A DNA stretch of 64,000 bases from Modicisalibacter coralii (lineage in GTDB: Bacteria > Pseudomonadota > Gammaproteobacteria > Pseudomonadales > Halomonadaceae). Within the stretch, counting starts at the first letter, position 1; each line of letters starts with the position of its first letter. A program made the translations under genes and the position numbers. The notes below the pieces were generated by a model that was not told where the DNA came from, made no database searches, and saw only the letters and a program-made list of their open reading frames with translations. Below are positions 34,716 to 44,995 of the stretch, piece by piece. The stretch lies in contig NZ_QWBW01000008.1 in NCBI RefSeq assembly GCF_004117855.1, positions 62,001 through 126,000 on the forward strand, written 5' to 3'.

Positions 34716-35630
34716 TCAGGACGGTGTGTGGTCGAGAGCGTCGTCGATTGCGGCGACGACCGAGTCATGGAACCAGCGCTGCGCGGGGGCCCGGGTGGCT
34801 GGCTCGTACCAGTGCAGGGCGACATCGAACTCGGGCACCGTGAACGGCAGTTCGACGATCTTCAAGGGCAGCTCGACGGCGAAGCGACGGGCGATCTGAC
34901 CCGGCACGATCGCCACCAGGTCGCTCTCGATCAACAGTCGTGGAAGGATCGAGAAGTGCGGCACCTCGAGGCTGATCTTGCGCAGGATGCCCCGTTCGCG
35001 CAGCACCTCGGCTGCCAGGCCGTGCCCCGAGGAGGGCGTTACCACGGCGTGACGGGCCGCGAGAAACTGGTCGAGGCTCATGTGCGCGCCGATCGTGGGG
35101 TGCTCGCGGGCCATCAACGCCACGTAGCGCTCGCGAAGGAGCGCGCGTCGGGCGATCGCCGGGGCATGGAGCGGCCGACTGCAGATGGCGGCATTGACGG
35201 TACCGCTGACCAGCCAGTCGCCGACCCGCTCGATCTCCAGCGGCACCACTTCCAGTTCGACTTGCGGGGCCAGGGCCTGAAGGCGGGCGAGGATAGGGGG
35301 CAGCAGGGTCATTTCGCCGAGATCCGTCAGTGCCAGCCGGTAGCGACGTTCGCTGCTCGCGGGATTGAAGTCGCGGCTGCTTTCCACCGCACCGTCGATG
35401 CACGCCAGCGGGTCGCGGAACTGACGATAGAGCTGCTCGGCCACGAAGGTCGGCGCCATGCCCTCACGGCGGCGCACGAACAGCTTGTCGTCGAACAATT
35501 CGCGCAGACGCCCCAGCGCGTAGCTCACCGACGGCTGGGTGACGTGCAACCGCTCGGCGGCGGCGGTGACGCTGCGGGCCTCGTAAAGAACGACGAAGGT
35601 GCGTATCAGATTGAGATCGGTCTGTGCCAT
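34716..35630 (-). CDS. LysR family regulator divergent from benzoylformate decarboxylase
   Basis: A 304-residue LysR-type protein. The helix-turn-helix is TFVVLYEARSVTAAAERLHVTQPSVSYALGRLRELFDDKLFVRR (about residues 11-55), followed by a substrate-binding effector domain. The SVSYALGRLRELF form resembles NodD/LinR-like LysR proteins and not the PcaQ type encoded at 38701. It is divergent from mdlC with AT-rich palindromes in the 99-bp gap, so mdlC control is likely. The inducer is unknown. The ATG ending at 35630 lacks an obvious ribosome-binding site. Confidence 0.9.
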   Translation of the reverse strand: MAQTDLNLIRTFVVLYEARSVTAAAERLHVTQPSVSYALGRLRELFDDKLFVRRREGMAPTFVAEQLYRQFRDPLACIDGAVESSRDFNPASSERRYRLALTDLGEMTLLPPILARLQALAPQVELEVVPLEIERVGDWLVSGTVNAAICSRPLHAPAIARRALLRERYVALMAREHPTIGAHMSLDQFLAARHAVVTPSSGHGLAAEVLRERGILRKISLEVPHFSILPRLLIESDLVAIVPGQIARRFAVELPLKIVELPFTVPEFDVALHWYEPATRAPAQRWFHDSVVAAIDDALDHTPS

Positions 35631-35644
35631 AAAATAAAGGATGT

Positions 35645-35679
35645 CTATTTTTTATAGAAAAACTATCGATTTGATCGAT
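35645..35679. promoter_or_regulatory. LysR-type palindromes between the regulator and mdlC
   Basis: CTAT-TTTTT-ATAG (35645-35657) and ATCGAT-TTG-ATCGAT (35665-35679) are perfect inverted repeats in the AT-rich divergent region, starting 15 bases before the regulator gene's start codon and 50 before that of mdlC. They fit the regulatory and activation boxes of a LysR target. Confidence 0.5.
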
Positions 35680-35696
35680 TCTATCGCGGCGGCTAG

Positions 35697-37316
<1,620 letters not shown>

Positions 37317-37389
37317 ATCGCGCTGCGCTCGAGCCGAGCCGAAGAGGCCGGCGATATCTCTACCCACAACAGCACAACACGAGGTAGCC

Positions 37390-38439
37390 ATGAATCACGC
37401 CATCTCACGGGGTCTCGCGACCTGTCTCCTGCCGGCGCTGACGCTACTGGTGTCTTCCGGCGCCGATGCCGCAACAACACTGCGCATGGGACACATATGG
37501 CCGGCCGGTTCGGCGGTCAACCAGCAGGTCTTCGAGGCCTGGGCCGATGCCATCGAGCGGGAGTCCGACGGTCGGCTGGAGGTGCAGAACTACCCCTCCC
37601 AGACGCTGACGCCGGCCAACCAGGCCTACGACAGTGCGGTCAATGGCATCGCCGATATCGCCATCACGCTGCAGGGCTATACCGCCGGACGCTTTCCGCT
37701 CACCGAGATCGTGCAGTTGCCAGGTGTCTCGAGCAGCGCCGTGCAGGGCTCCTGCATCCTGCAATCGCTCTACGACGAGGGCAGGATCGACCAGGAGTAT
37801 GACGATACCCACGTGCTGTTCCTGTTCACCACCGGACCAGCCTATCTGCATACCCGCGACACCGAGATCGAGACCCCGACGGATCTCCAGGGACTGCGCA
37901 TCCGGCGTCCCAGTGAGGTCGCCGGCGAGATGCTCGAGCGCATGGGCGCTCAGCCGGTGGGAATGCCGGCACCGGATATCTACAGCGCCATGCAGCGCGG
38001 GGTGATCGATGGCCTGAGCTTTCCCTTCGAGGCGATGAAGGTCTTTCGTATCAATGAGTTGACCAAGTATCACCTGCAGATCCCGTACTATTCGGGGGCG
38101 CTCGTCGCGACCATGAACCAGCGCGCCTACCAGCGGCTGCCCGACGATCTGAAGACAGTGATCGATGACAACAGCGGCATGGCCTGGTCGCTCAAGGCCG
38201 GCGGGGTGTTCGCCGAACTCGACAAGGCCGGGCGCGAGCAGGCGCTCGAGCAGGGCGACGTCATTCATGAAGTTGCCGATCCGCTCGCCGACCCCGACTG
38301 GTCCGGGCCACTCGAGGCGGGTACCCGGCGCTATCTCGGGCGTCTCGCCGAACGGGGGCTCGACCAGGCCGAGGGCATCTATCATGAGGCACTCGATCTG
38401 CGCGACCGGTGTGCGGTGTCGCGTGACGAGGCTTCGTGA
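37390..38439 (+). CDS. TRAP transporter solute-binding protein DctP, copy 2 (no adjacent permease)
   Basis: A 349-residue periplasmic receptor. The signal peptide is MNHAISRGLATCLLPALTLLVSSGADA, and the mature start is ATTLRMGHIWPAGSAVNQQVF. Long stretches such as HVLFLFTTGP, LQGLRIRRPSEVAGEML and GAQPVGMPAPDIYSAMQRGVIDG nearly match copies 1 and 3. It follows mdlC by about 70 bp on the same strand and is probably cotranscribed with it, which hints at an arylglyoxylate or mandelate-like ligand. No DctQ or DctM follows, so it must borrow the permease at 32824-34631 or one outside the window. GAGGT precedes the ATG. Confidence 0.92.
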   Translation: MNHAISRGLATCLLPALTLLVSSGADAATTLRMGHIWPAGSAVNQQVFEAWADAIERESDGRLEVQNYPSQTLTPANQAYDSAVNGIADIAITLQGYTAGRFPLTEIVQLPGVSSSAVQGSCILQSLYDEGRIDQEYDDTHVLFLFTTGPAYLHTRDTEIETPTDLQGLRIRRPSEVAGEMLERMGAQPVGMPAPDIYSAMQRGVIDGLSFPFEAMKVFRINELTKYHLQIPYYSGALVATMNQRAYQRLPDDLKTVIDDNSGMAWSLKAGGVFAELDKAGREQALEQGDVIHEVADPLADPDWSGPLEAGTRRYLGRLAERGLDQAEGIYHEALDLRDRCAVSRDEAS

Positions 38440-38700
38440 TGGGGCCCCTCATCGACCACCCGGGAGCGCGGAAGCTGGCGGTCGGGAAGAGGCTGGCCCC
38501 CCATGCCCGGCAAGGGAGGCGCGCCCAGGGGCCACGCGTGCTTCGGCGGCGATAGGGTGATCGCCGAGCCCGGCGAATCCGCACGGACGACACTACAGCC
38601 GGCCCGCGTCTCTCCTCGATCCGATGGACCGGGCCGCTGACCCGGCGGCATACCTGGGTTACAGTCGGGGGCTCGTCGTCTCGGGGGTCATCGTCGAATC

Positions 38701-39633
38701 ATGCTCAACCCGCGTATCAAGCTGCGTCACCTGCAGGCCTTTCTCGAACTGGCCAAGCGGCGCAGTTTCGTGCGCGCCGCGGAGGGGCTGGCGATCACCC
38801 AGCCGGCGCTCTCCAAGGCGATTCGCGAACTCGAGGACAATCTCGGCACGCCGCTGTTCGAGCGGACCCCGCAGGGCGTGTCGCTCAACCAGGCCGGGCT
38901 GACCCTGCTGCGCCACGCCGGCCCGGCACTGCGTGCGCTGGAAGAGGGTGTCACCGCGATCGGCAACGGCCTGGGACGCGAGCGGCGGGTGCGCGTCGGC
39001 GCGTTGTCCACCGTCGAGAGCCGTTTCCTGCCCAGGGCCATCGAGCGTCTGCATGCCCGCCATGCGGACATCGGCGTGCGGGTCGTCGGTGGCCCCAGCG
39101 CCTATCTGCTGTCGCGGTTGCGTGCCGGAGAGCTCGACCTGGTGGTGGGGCGCATGACGGCGGCGCGGGAGATCCGCGACTTGACCTTCGAGCACCTCTA
39201 CTACGAATCACTGGTATTCGCCGTGCGCCACGACCACCCCCTGGCGGGGCTCGTCGCCCCGGCGCCGGCGCGGCTAAGCGAGTTTCCCTGGGTATTGCCG
39301 CTGCCCCAGACCACGCTGCGTCAGCAGGTCGACAGCTTCTGCGTGCGTCACGGCCTTGACGTGCCCGGGCGTGTGGTGGAAACCCTGTCGTTGGCGATCA
39401 GCCGTCACTACGTGCTGGACGGCGACGCCTTGTGGGTCGCCGCGCCCCGCGAGGCGGTGGCCGGGGACGTCGAGGCCGGGCGGCTCGCCGTGCTGGATAT
39501 TGCCCTGGAGGAGCAGGGCGGCTCGGTGGGTCTGTGCACCAATGCGTCTCTTCAGCCCTCGCTGGCGCTGGAGGCCTTCTGCGAGAGCCTGCGCGAGGTC
39601 GCGGCCGAGCGCCGCGACGCCGCCACGCAGTGA
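38701..39633 (+). CDS. pcaQ: LysR family regulator PcaQ (protocatechuate genes)
   Basis: A 310-residue LysR protein. The N-terminus KLRHLQAFLELAKRRSFVRAAEGLAITQPALSKAIRELEDNLGTPLFER is of the PcaQ type. The effector domain includes VRVGALSTVESRFLPRAIERL. PcaQ activates protocatechuate genes in response to beta-carboxymuconate and related metabolites, and its reported binding site is ATAACC-N4-GGTTAA (recalled). A site of that form lies before pcaHG at 44136. pcaHG is 4.5 kb away, unlike the adjacent arrangement in rhizobia. The ATG at 38701 has only a weak ribosome-binding site. The 261-bp gap upstream shows no clear signal. Confidence 0.8.
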   Translation: MLNPRIKLRHLQAFLELAKRRSFVRAAEGLAITQPALSKAIRELEDNLGTPLFERTPQGVSLNQAGLTLLRHAGPALRALEEGVTAIGNGLGRERRVRVGALSTVESRFLPRAIERLHARHADIGVRVVGGPSAYLLSRLRAGELDLVVGRMTAAREIRDLTFEHLYYESLVFAVRHDHPLAGLVAPAPARLSEFPWVLPLPQTTLRQQVDSFCVRHGLDVPGRVVETLSLAISRHYVLDGDALWVAAPREAVAGDVEAGRLAVLDIALEEQGGSVGLCTNASLQPSLALEAFCESLREVAAERRDAATQ

Positions 39634-39652
39634 GGTCGCGCCGACGGGGCGT

Positions 39653-39901
39653 TCAGGCGTAGTCGGGATCGTCCGTTCTCACCGTGACCGCTTCCCCTTC
39701 GCCGGGGACCCGCACCGAGAACTCGCCGCCGCCGAGGTAGGTGGCGGTGTGGCCCTCGAGGGTCCGGAAGGTGGGCAGGCCGCCCTGGATGGCGCCGCCC
39801 TGAGCCATCTCGTTGAGTTCCTTGTTGCTGGTGAACACGTCGATCATGTACTCGCGACCGAAGTCGTCGAAGGCCATGAGGGTCTTCTCGTGATGTTCCA
39901 T
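39653..39901 (-). CDS. Small conserved-looking protein of unknown function
   Basis: An 82-residue acidic protein that I do not recognise. It has no signal peptide or membrane helix. The sequence has a Gly-rich middle (AQGGAIQGGLPTFRTLEGHTATYLGGGEF) that could form a small beta structure, and it ends EAVTVRTDDPDYA. Support for coding comes from the strong ribosome-binding site GGGAGG 6 bases before the ATG ending at 39901. It lies in the same orientation as the TRAP receptor copy 3, which is upstream of it by about 160 bp, and converges with pcaQ. Its role is unknown. Confidence 0.6.
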   Translation of the reverse strand: MEHHEKTLMAFDDFGREYMIDVFTSNKELNEMAQGGAIQGGLPTFRTLEGHTATYLGGGEFSVRVPGEGEAVTVRTDDPDYA

Positions 39902-40063
39902 GGGGTGCCTCCCGCTGTCGTCATGCCGATAGCGATAGGTCTAGCAGCATGATCCGCCGTCGGCAACGCCGACCACTGGCGAGTGAAGCCCGGCGGTGGC
40001 ATCCAGCGACGGGAAGCCGGCTCGCACCCCGAACGCAGGGCGCGAGCCGTGGGCGGTACCGGC

Positions 40064-41089
40064 TCACGCCGGGCAGCTTTCCTGTCCCAGGCGCTTCGCC
40101 TCCTCATAGATCGATTCGACCGAGTCGGACTCGCTGCCGACGTCCTGCAGATAGCGGTCGATGGTGTCCTGCAGGACGGGCCCCCAGTCGGCATTCTGCA
40201 GGGGATCGTCGATGGTCAGGAAATGGTGTCCCGCGTCCACCGCGTCCTGGCGCCCCTCGGCGATCAGCCGGTCGTAAACGGCGGCGGCCTTCATCGACCA
40301 CGCCATGCCGCTGTGCGCGTCGATGACCTGCTTGAGGTCGTCGGGCAGCGCGTCATAGGAGGACCGGCTCATGGTGGCGACCAGCGACAGATCGTAGAGC
40401 GGCACTTCGGTGTGGTAGGAGGCCAGGTCGTTGAGCCGGAAGGTCTTCATGCCTTCCCAGTTGAAGCTGAGGCCATCGATGACACCGCGCTGCATCGAGG
40501 TGTAGACGTCCGGCGCCGGCATGCCGACGGCCTGAGCGCCAAGGCGGGTCAACATGTCGCCGACGACGGGGGTCGGTCGGCGAATGCGCAGGCCGGCCAG
40601 GTCCTGGGGTTTTTCGATCAACTGATCCTTGGTGTGCAGGTAGCCCGGTCCGGTGGTGAACAGGAACAGCACGTGGGTGTCGTCGTACTCGCCCTCGAAG
40701 GCGCCCTGGTCGTAGAGCGACTGCAGGATGCAGGAGCCCTGGCGGCTGCTGTGCGAGACCCCCGGCAGTTCGACGATCTGGGTCAGCGGGAAGCGGCCGG
40801 GCGTGTAACCCTGGGCGGTCGAGCCGATATCGGTGACGCCGTTGACCGTGCTCTGGTAGGTACGATCGGATTTGGCGAGGGTCTGTCCCGGAAAGACCTG
40901 CACGTCGAGGCGTCCGTCGGAGGCCTCCTCGACGCTCTCGGCCCAGGCCTGGAAGAGGGCCTTGTCGATCAGCGATCCGCCCGGCCAGACGTGGGCGATG
41001 CGCAATGTCGTGGCGGCCTCGGCGACGGGCGTCAGCAGGCTCAGTGTCAGTCCCATCGCGAGTCCGGTGGCTAGCGTTCTTGTCGTCAT
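40064..41089 (-). CDS. TRAP transporter solute-binding protein DctP, copy 3 (no adjacent permease)
   Basis: A 341-residue periplasmic receptor. The signal peptide is MTTRTLATGLAMGLTLSLLTPVAEA, and the mature start is ATTLRIAHVWPGGSLIDKALF. The conserved blocks LAGLRIRRPTPVVGDML and GAQAVGMPAPDVYTSMQRGVIDG match the other two copies. It lies downstream of vanA and vanB on the same strand, 79 bp past the vanB gene start side, so vanillate or another methoxylated aromatic acid is a plausible ligand. No DctQM is adjacent. Sharing of the 32.8-34.6 kb permease is inferred. Confidence 0.92.
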   Translation of the reverse strand: MTTRTLATGLAMGLTLSLLTPVAEAATTLRIAHVWPGGSLIDKALFQAWAESVEEASDGRLDVQVFPGQTLAKSDRTYQSTVNGVTDIGSTAQGYTPGRFPLTQIVELPGVSHSSRQGSCILQSLYDQGAFEGEYDDTHVLFLFTTGPGYLHTKDQLIEKPQDLAGLRIRRPTPVVGDMLTRLGAQAVGMPAPDVYTSMQRGVIDGLSFNWEGMKTFRLNDLASYHTEVPLYDLSLVATMSRSSYDALPDDLKQVIDAHSGMAWSMKAAAVYDRLIAEGRQDAVDAGHHFLTIDDPLQNADWGPVLQDTIDRYLQDVGSESDSVESIYEEAKRLGQESCPA

Positions 41090-41167
41090 GGTTGGCTCTT
41101 TTGTCGGTATTGTCAGGACGTTGAGGGTGCCGATGTCACGACGCCGAGGGCGTCTCCTGCCGGTGGC

Positions 41168-42136
41168 TCACAAATCGAGAACCAGCATCTTGCTCTTGGC
41201 ACGGGAGCAGCAAGGCGTGAACTGATCGTTGGCGGCGTGCTCGTCGTCGTCGAGATACAGGTCGCGATGGTCGGGAATGCCCTCGAGCACCCGTGTCAGG
41301 CAGGTGCCGCAGACGCCTTCCTCGCAGGAGACCATCACCTCGATGCCGTTCTCCTCGAGCACCTTGTGGACCGTCTTGTCGTCGGGCACCGAGAAGACGG
41401 CGCCGGTGCTGGCGATCTTGATGTCGAAGCCGGTGTCGTCGCTGGTATCCACCGCGGCGCCGGAGAAGTATTCCCGATGCAGGCGGTCGTCCGACCAGCC
41501 GCGCGCCTTGCAGGTCGACAGTACGTGATCGATGAAGCCCGCCGGGCCGCAGATATAGACGTGGGTCTCGGTGTCCGCGGCATCGAGCAGCGCGTCGAGA
41601 TCGAAGCGCTGCGCCTCGTCGCCGTCGTCGAAGTGACTGTGGACGCGGTCCGCGTAGGCGGCGGTCTCGAGACGCTCGCGAAAGGCCATGCGGGCCGGGG
41701 AGCGGGTCGCGTAGTGCAGGGCGAAGTCGGCCTGGGTGCTGGCCAGGTGGTCGGCCATGCTGAGGATCGGCGTGATGCCGATGCCGCCGGCCAGCAGCAG
41801 GTAGCGCCCTGCCGGTTTCAGGGGGAAGTGATTCTTGGGCGCGCTGATCTGCAGCAGATCGCCTTCCTGGATCTCGTCGTGCATGGCGAGGGAGCCGCCA
41901 CGCGACTCGGGTTCGCGCAGCACGGCGATCAGGTAGCGGTCGGGTGCCTCGGGATGGTTGCACAGCGAGTACTGGCGAATGACCCCATCCCGGACGCGGA
42001 CGTCGATATGGGCGCCGGCGCTGGAGGCCGGCAGGGGGCGACCGTGCGGGTCGGCGAGTTCGAAGCTGACGATGTCCTCGGCCTCGGAACGTTTGCGGAC
42101 GACCCTGACGAACAGGGAAAGCGTATCCTGGGACAT
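41168..42136 (-). CDS. vanB: Vanillate O-demethylase reductase subunit
   Basis: A 322-residue class IA reductase: flavin domain with RQYSLCNHPEAPDRYLIAV, NAD domain with LLLAGGIGITPILSMADHL, and a C-terminal 2Fe-2S ferredoxin with C271, C276, C279 and C309. It supplies electrons to VanA. The ATG ending at 42136 has GAGGT 6 bases upstream; the longer frame is rejected. It follows vanA by about 96 bp. It is a paralog of the phthalate reductase at 22596, but each lies with its own oxygenase. Confidence 0.93.
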   Translation of the reverse strand: MSQDTLSLFVRVVRKRSEAEDIVSFELADPHGRPLPASSAGAHIDVRVRDGVIRQYSLCNHPEAPDRYLIAVLREPESRGGSLAMHDEIQEGDLLQISAPKNHFPLKPAGRYLLLAGGIGITPILSMADHLASTQADFALHYATRSPARMAFRERLETAAYADRVHSHFDDGDEAQRFDLDALLDAADTETHVYICGPAGFIDHVLSTCKARGWSDDRLHREYFSGAAVDTSDDTGFDIKIASTGAVFSVPDDKTVHKVLEENGIEVMVSCEEGVCGTCLTRVLEGIPDHRDLYLDDDEHAANDQFTPCCSRAKSKMLVLDL

Positions 42137-42232
42137 GCGGTTACCTCGTGCCGGTGGTGACCGGCGAATGGTTGTCACCGCCACGCCGTACCGGCGCCAA
42201 CCGGCCGGCACGGGGGCGATGAGCGTGGTGTG

Positions 42233-43282
42233 TCAGCTGGCGATGTCGGCGCTGGCCTGGCGCTCGGCGTCGAGGAGGCGATCGATGATGCGTCGGGCCT
42301 GAACGCCGCCACCGTCGATGTTGAGCTTGAGTAGACGCCGCTCGGGGTAGGCCAGCAGGTTGCGCTGCTGGGCTTCGAGCATCTCCAGATCTTCGGCGAA
42401 GATCTGGCCCTGGCCTTCGCGGATGCGGTCGGTCAGTGCCTGGTCGCCGGGATTGAAGTTGCGCGCCATGCCCCAGAAGTACCAGATCGAGGTGTCGGTC
42501 TCCGGGGTGATGAAGTCGACCACGATGCTTGAGGCCTTGTACTCGGCGGGGGCGTCGTAGCCGCCCCTGCCGGCGTGGGCGACGCCGACCTCGATCATCA
42601 CGTGGCTGGGTGGCGTGAAGCGACAGATCTGCCAGCGGTCGACGGGCACGTCGTCGGCCAGGTTGTTGCCGCGCAGGGCCGCCTGCCAGAACGGTGGGGC
42701 GGAGATGTTTTCCATGTGCCGGCTGGTGATGACCTCGGTACCGTCGACCGTGGTTTCCGGGGCGGCTTCCTCGATCTCGGGCTGACCGATGCTCGAGGCG
42801 TGGACGTAGGTCTCGTGGGTCAGGTCCATGAGGTTGTCGATCATCAGGCGGTAGTCGCAACCCACGTGGTAGAGACCGCCGCCATAGGCCCATTCGTCGC
42901 TCTCGGCCCAGTGCAGCACGGGGATGTCGGCCGGGTCGGCCAGTTCGGCGTCGCCGGTCCACACCCAGATGAAGCCGTAGCGCTCGACGACGGGATAGGC
43001 GCGAATGCTGGGGAAGCCGCGCACGCGCTGGCCGGGCATGCTCGAGCACTTGCCGTCGCAGCCCATTTCCAGGCCATGGTAGCCGCAGACGAGCTGGCCA
43101 TCGCGCACGAAGCCCAGCGACAGCGGGGCGCCGCGGTGCGGGCAGAAGTCCTCGACGGCGGCCACCTTGCCTTGCTCGCCGCGGAAGAACACGATCGGCT
43201 CGTTGCAGATGGTGCGTCCCAGCGGCTTGGCGTCGATCTCGTCGGGGGTGCAGGCGACATACCAGGTGTTCTTGGGGAACAT
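42233..43282 (-). CDS. vanA: Vanillate O-demethylase oxygenase subunit
   Basis: A 349-residue Rieske oxygenase that removes the methyl group of vanillate to give protocatechuate and formaldehyde. Rieske ligands are C47/H49 (EDFCPHRGAP) and C66/H69 (LVCGYHG); the iron site is D153, H156 and H161 in NLMDLTHETYVH. Length and the MFPKNTWYVACTPDEI start match VanA. It is divergent from vanR, with two TGGATCCA operator sites between. No formaldehyde-oxidising genes are adjacent. Confidence 0.94.
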   Translation of the reverse strand: MFPKNTWYVACTPDEIDAKPLGRTICNEPIVFFRGEQGKVAAVEDFCPHRGAPLSLGFVRDGQLVCGYHGLEMGCDGKCSSMPGQRVRGFPSIRAYPVVERYGFIWVWTGDAELADPADIPVLHWAESDEWAYGGGLYHVGCDYRLMIDNLMDLTHETYVHASSIGQPEIEEAAPETTVDGTEVITSRHMENISAPPFWQAALRGNNLADDVPVDRWQICRFTPPSHVMIEVGVAHAGRGGYDAPAEYKASSIVVDFITPETDTSIWYFWGMARNFNPGDQALTDRIREGQGQIFAEDLEMLEAQQRNLLAYPERRLLKLNIDGGGVQARRIIDRLLDAERQASADIAS

Positions 43283-43331
43283 GTCGGTCTCCTCGGGGCG
43301 GTCAGGATCTTTTGTGTCGTTATGACTGTTA

Positions 43332-43339
43332 TGGATCCA
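43332..43339. promoter_or_regulatory. VanR-type operator, vanA side
   Basis: TGGATCCA within ATGGATCCAAAG. It matches the core of the ATTGGATCCAAT VanR operator known from Caulobacter (recalled). It sits about 50 bases before the vanA start and 51 bases from the second site. Confidence 0.6.
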
Positions 43340-43382
43340 AAGTTAAGCGCTGGACGGCTTTGGTGGTCAATATATGCTTTAG

Positions 43383-43392
43383 TTGGATCCAA
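43383..43392. promoter_or_regulatory. VanR-type operator abutting the vanR start codon
   Basis: TTGGATCCAA is a perfect 10-bp palindrome ending one base before the ATG at 43394. Binding here would block vanR and probably vanA transcription. Confidence 0.65.
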
Positions 43393-43393
43393 A

Positions 43394-44095
43394 ATGGCGA
43401 AAGAACGGAAACGGGGAGTGAAACACCAGGTGAGCAAGAACGATTCGAGTGTCGTGACCAGCCTTCGCAAGCTGATCAGCGAGGGGCGCTACGCCCCCGG
43501 GGCGCGGGTGGCGGAAATGCATGTCGCCGAGCAGTTGGGCGTGTCGCGCACGCCGGTCCGGCTGGCCTTTCGCACCCTGGAGCAGGAGGGCCTGCTCGAA
43601 CGCGCCGGCAAGCGGGGTTACCGGGTGCGCGAGTTCACCGAAGAGGACGTGCTCTGCGCCCTGGAGGTCCGCGGCGCGCTGGAGGGCCTGGCGGCTCGCC
43701 GCCTGGCGGAGCGGGGGCTCCCGGCCGCCATCCGCGAGCGGCTGGCGGAGGCGATCGAGCGTGGTCGCGGGATCCTCGACAAGGGCTATCTAACGACCGA
43801 GGACATCAGTCTGTGGAGCGAACTCAACCAGACCTTCCACACCACCATCGTCCAGGCCACGGGGAGCCAGGTGATCGCCGATGCCATCGGTCGCAACGAC
43901 CACCTGCCGTTCGCCTCGGCGGACTCGATCATCATCGACACCGAGGCCCTCGACAGCGAGTACGCGAAGCTGCAGTTCGCTCATCAACAGCACCGCATGG
44001 TCTATCAGGCGCTGTGCCTCGGGGAGGGCGCCCGGGCGGAAATGTTGATGCGCGAGCACGCCTACGTGGGGTTGCGCTACCTGCTGCAGCTCTGA
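43394..44095 (+). CDS. vanR: GntR/FadR family repressor of vanAB
   Basis: A protein of about 233 residues. The winged helix region is VVTSLRKLISEGRYAPGARVAEMHVAEQLGVSRTPVRLAFRTLEQEGLL, followed by an all-helical FCD ligand domain with the His-containing segment ELNQTFHTTIV. VanR proteins repress vanAB until vanillate binds. The ATG at 43394 has no ribosome-binding site and abuts the operator; the transcript may be leaderless, or a GTG about 36 bases further in may be used. It diverges from vanA and is followed by pcaHG in the same direction. Confidence 0.85.
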   Translation: MAKERKRGVKHQVSKNDSSVVTSLRKLISEGRYAPGARVAEMHVAEQLGVSRTPVRLAFRTLEQEGLLERAGKRGYRVREFTEEDVLCALEVRGALEGLAARRLAERGLPAAIRERLAEAIERGRGILDKGYLTTEDISLWSELNQTFHTTIVQATGSQVIADAIGRNDHLPFASADSIIIDTEALDSEYAKLQFAHQQHRMVYQALCLGEGARAEMLMREHAYVGLRYLLQL

Positions 44096-44135
44096 CGGGA
44101 TCCCGTGTCCTGGCATGGCCCAAACCGGCTTCCTT

Positions 44136-44151
44136 ATAACCCTATGGTTAT
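44136..44151. promoter_or_regulatory. PcaQ-type binding site before pcaHG
   Basis: ATAACC-CTAT-GGTTAT is a perfect 6-bp inverted repeat with a 4-base spacer. It fits the ATAACC-N4-GGTTAA consensus reported for PcaQ (recalled). It lies about 100 bases before the pcaH ATG, a normal position for a LysR activator site. Confidence 0.65.
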
Positions 44152-44253
44152 GGGGGCGTGGCGACATTTCATTTCTCCCCCGTTGGCGGGCGCGGGAGAC
44201 TGTGCCGATTCACCCCCTGACGGGTGTTTCATCCACCTCACGAGACGCCAGCC

Positions 44254-44991
44254 ATGCAAGATTCCGATAACAAGCGCTTCGTGCCGCGCGACCGTAACTG
44301 GCATCCGCCCGCCTATGCGCCGGGCTACAAGACCACCGTGGCGCGCTCGCCGCGCCAGTCGCTGGTCAGCATGCAGCATCCCAGCCGCAGCGAGCTGACG
44401 GGCCCCAGTTTCCAGGCGCTGCGCCTGGGCCCCCATGACAACGACCTGCTGATGAACTACCGCGAAGGCCAGGGGCGGGACGGTCTGCCGATCGGCGAGC
44501 GGATCGTGATGTTCGGTCGCGTGCTCGATCAGTTCGGCAAGCCGGTGCCGCATACCCTGGTCGAGATGTGGCAGGCCAATGCCGGCGGTCGTTACCGGCA
44601 CAAGAAGGACGGTTATCTGGCGCCACTCGACCCCAACTTCGGCGGCGTCGGCCGGTGCATCACCGACGAGCAGGGCTGGTACCACTTCCGCACCGTGCGT
44701 CCCGGCCCCTATCCGTGGCCCAACGACATCAACTCCTGGCGTCCGGCGCACATTCACGTCTCGGTGATGGGGCCGGCGATCGCCACGCGTCTGATCACCC
44801 AGATGTACTTCGAGGGCGATCCGCTGATTCCCCACTGCCCGATCGTCCATACGCTCAACGACCCGTTGGCCGTCGATACGCTGACCGGCCGCCTGGACAT
44901 GGCCCGCAGCCGGCCGATGGACTACCTGGCCTATCGCTTCGATATCGTCACGCGCGGCGAATTCCAGACCTATTTCGAGAATCAGGGGTGA
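44254..44991 (+). CDS. pcaH: Protocatechuate 3,4-dioxygenase beta subunit
   Basis: A 245-residue iron-bearing subunit that cleaves protocatechuate between the hydroxyls to beta-carboxy-cis,cis-muconate. Iron ligands are Tyr114 (GGRYRHKK), Tyr153 (PGPYPW), and His166 and His168 (RPAHIHVSV), all offset by the same 6 residues from the P. putida beta subunit. The start at 44254 matches family length. pcaG follows 4 bp downstream. Phthalate and vanillate routes both feed this enzyme. Confidence 0.95.
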   Translation: MQDSDNKRFVPRDRNWHPPAYAPGYKTTVARSPRQSLVSMQHPSRSELTGPSFQALRLGPHDNDLLMNYREGQGRDGLPIGERIVMFGRVLDQFGKPVPHTLVEMWQANAGGRYRHKKDGYLAPLDPNFGGVGRCITDEQGWYHFRTVRPGPYPWPNDINSWRPAHIHVSVMGPAIATRLITQMYFEGDPLIPHCPIVHTLNDPLAVDTLTGRLDMARSRPMDYLAYRFDIVTRGEFQTYFENQG

Positions 44992-44995
44992 GATC

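Noticed and set aside
40019-40048. Hairpin near the end of the third TRAP receptor gene as a terminator
   Set aside because: The stem has a mismatch and there is no T run on the minus strand.
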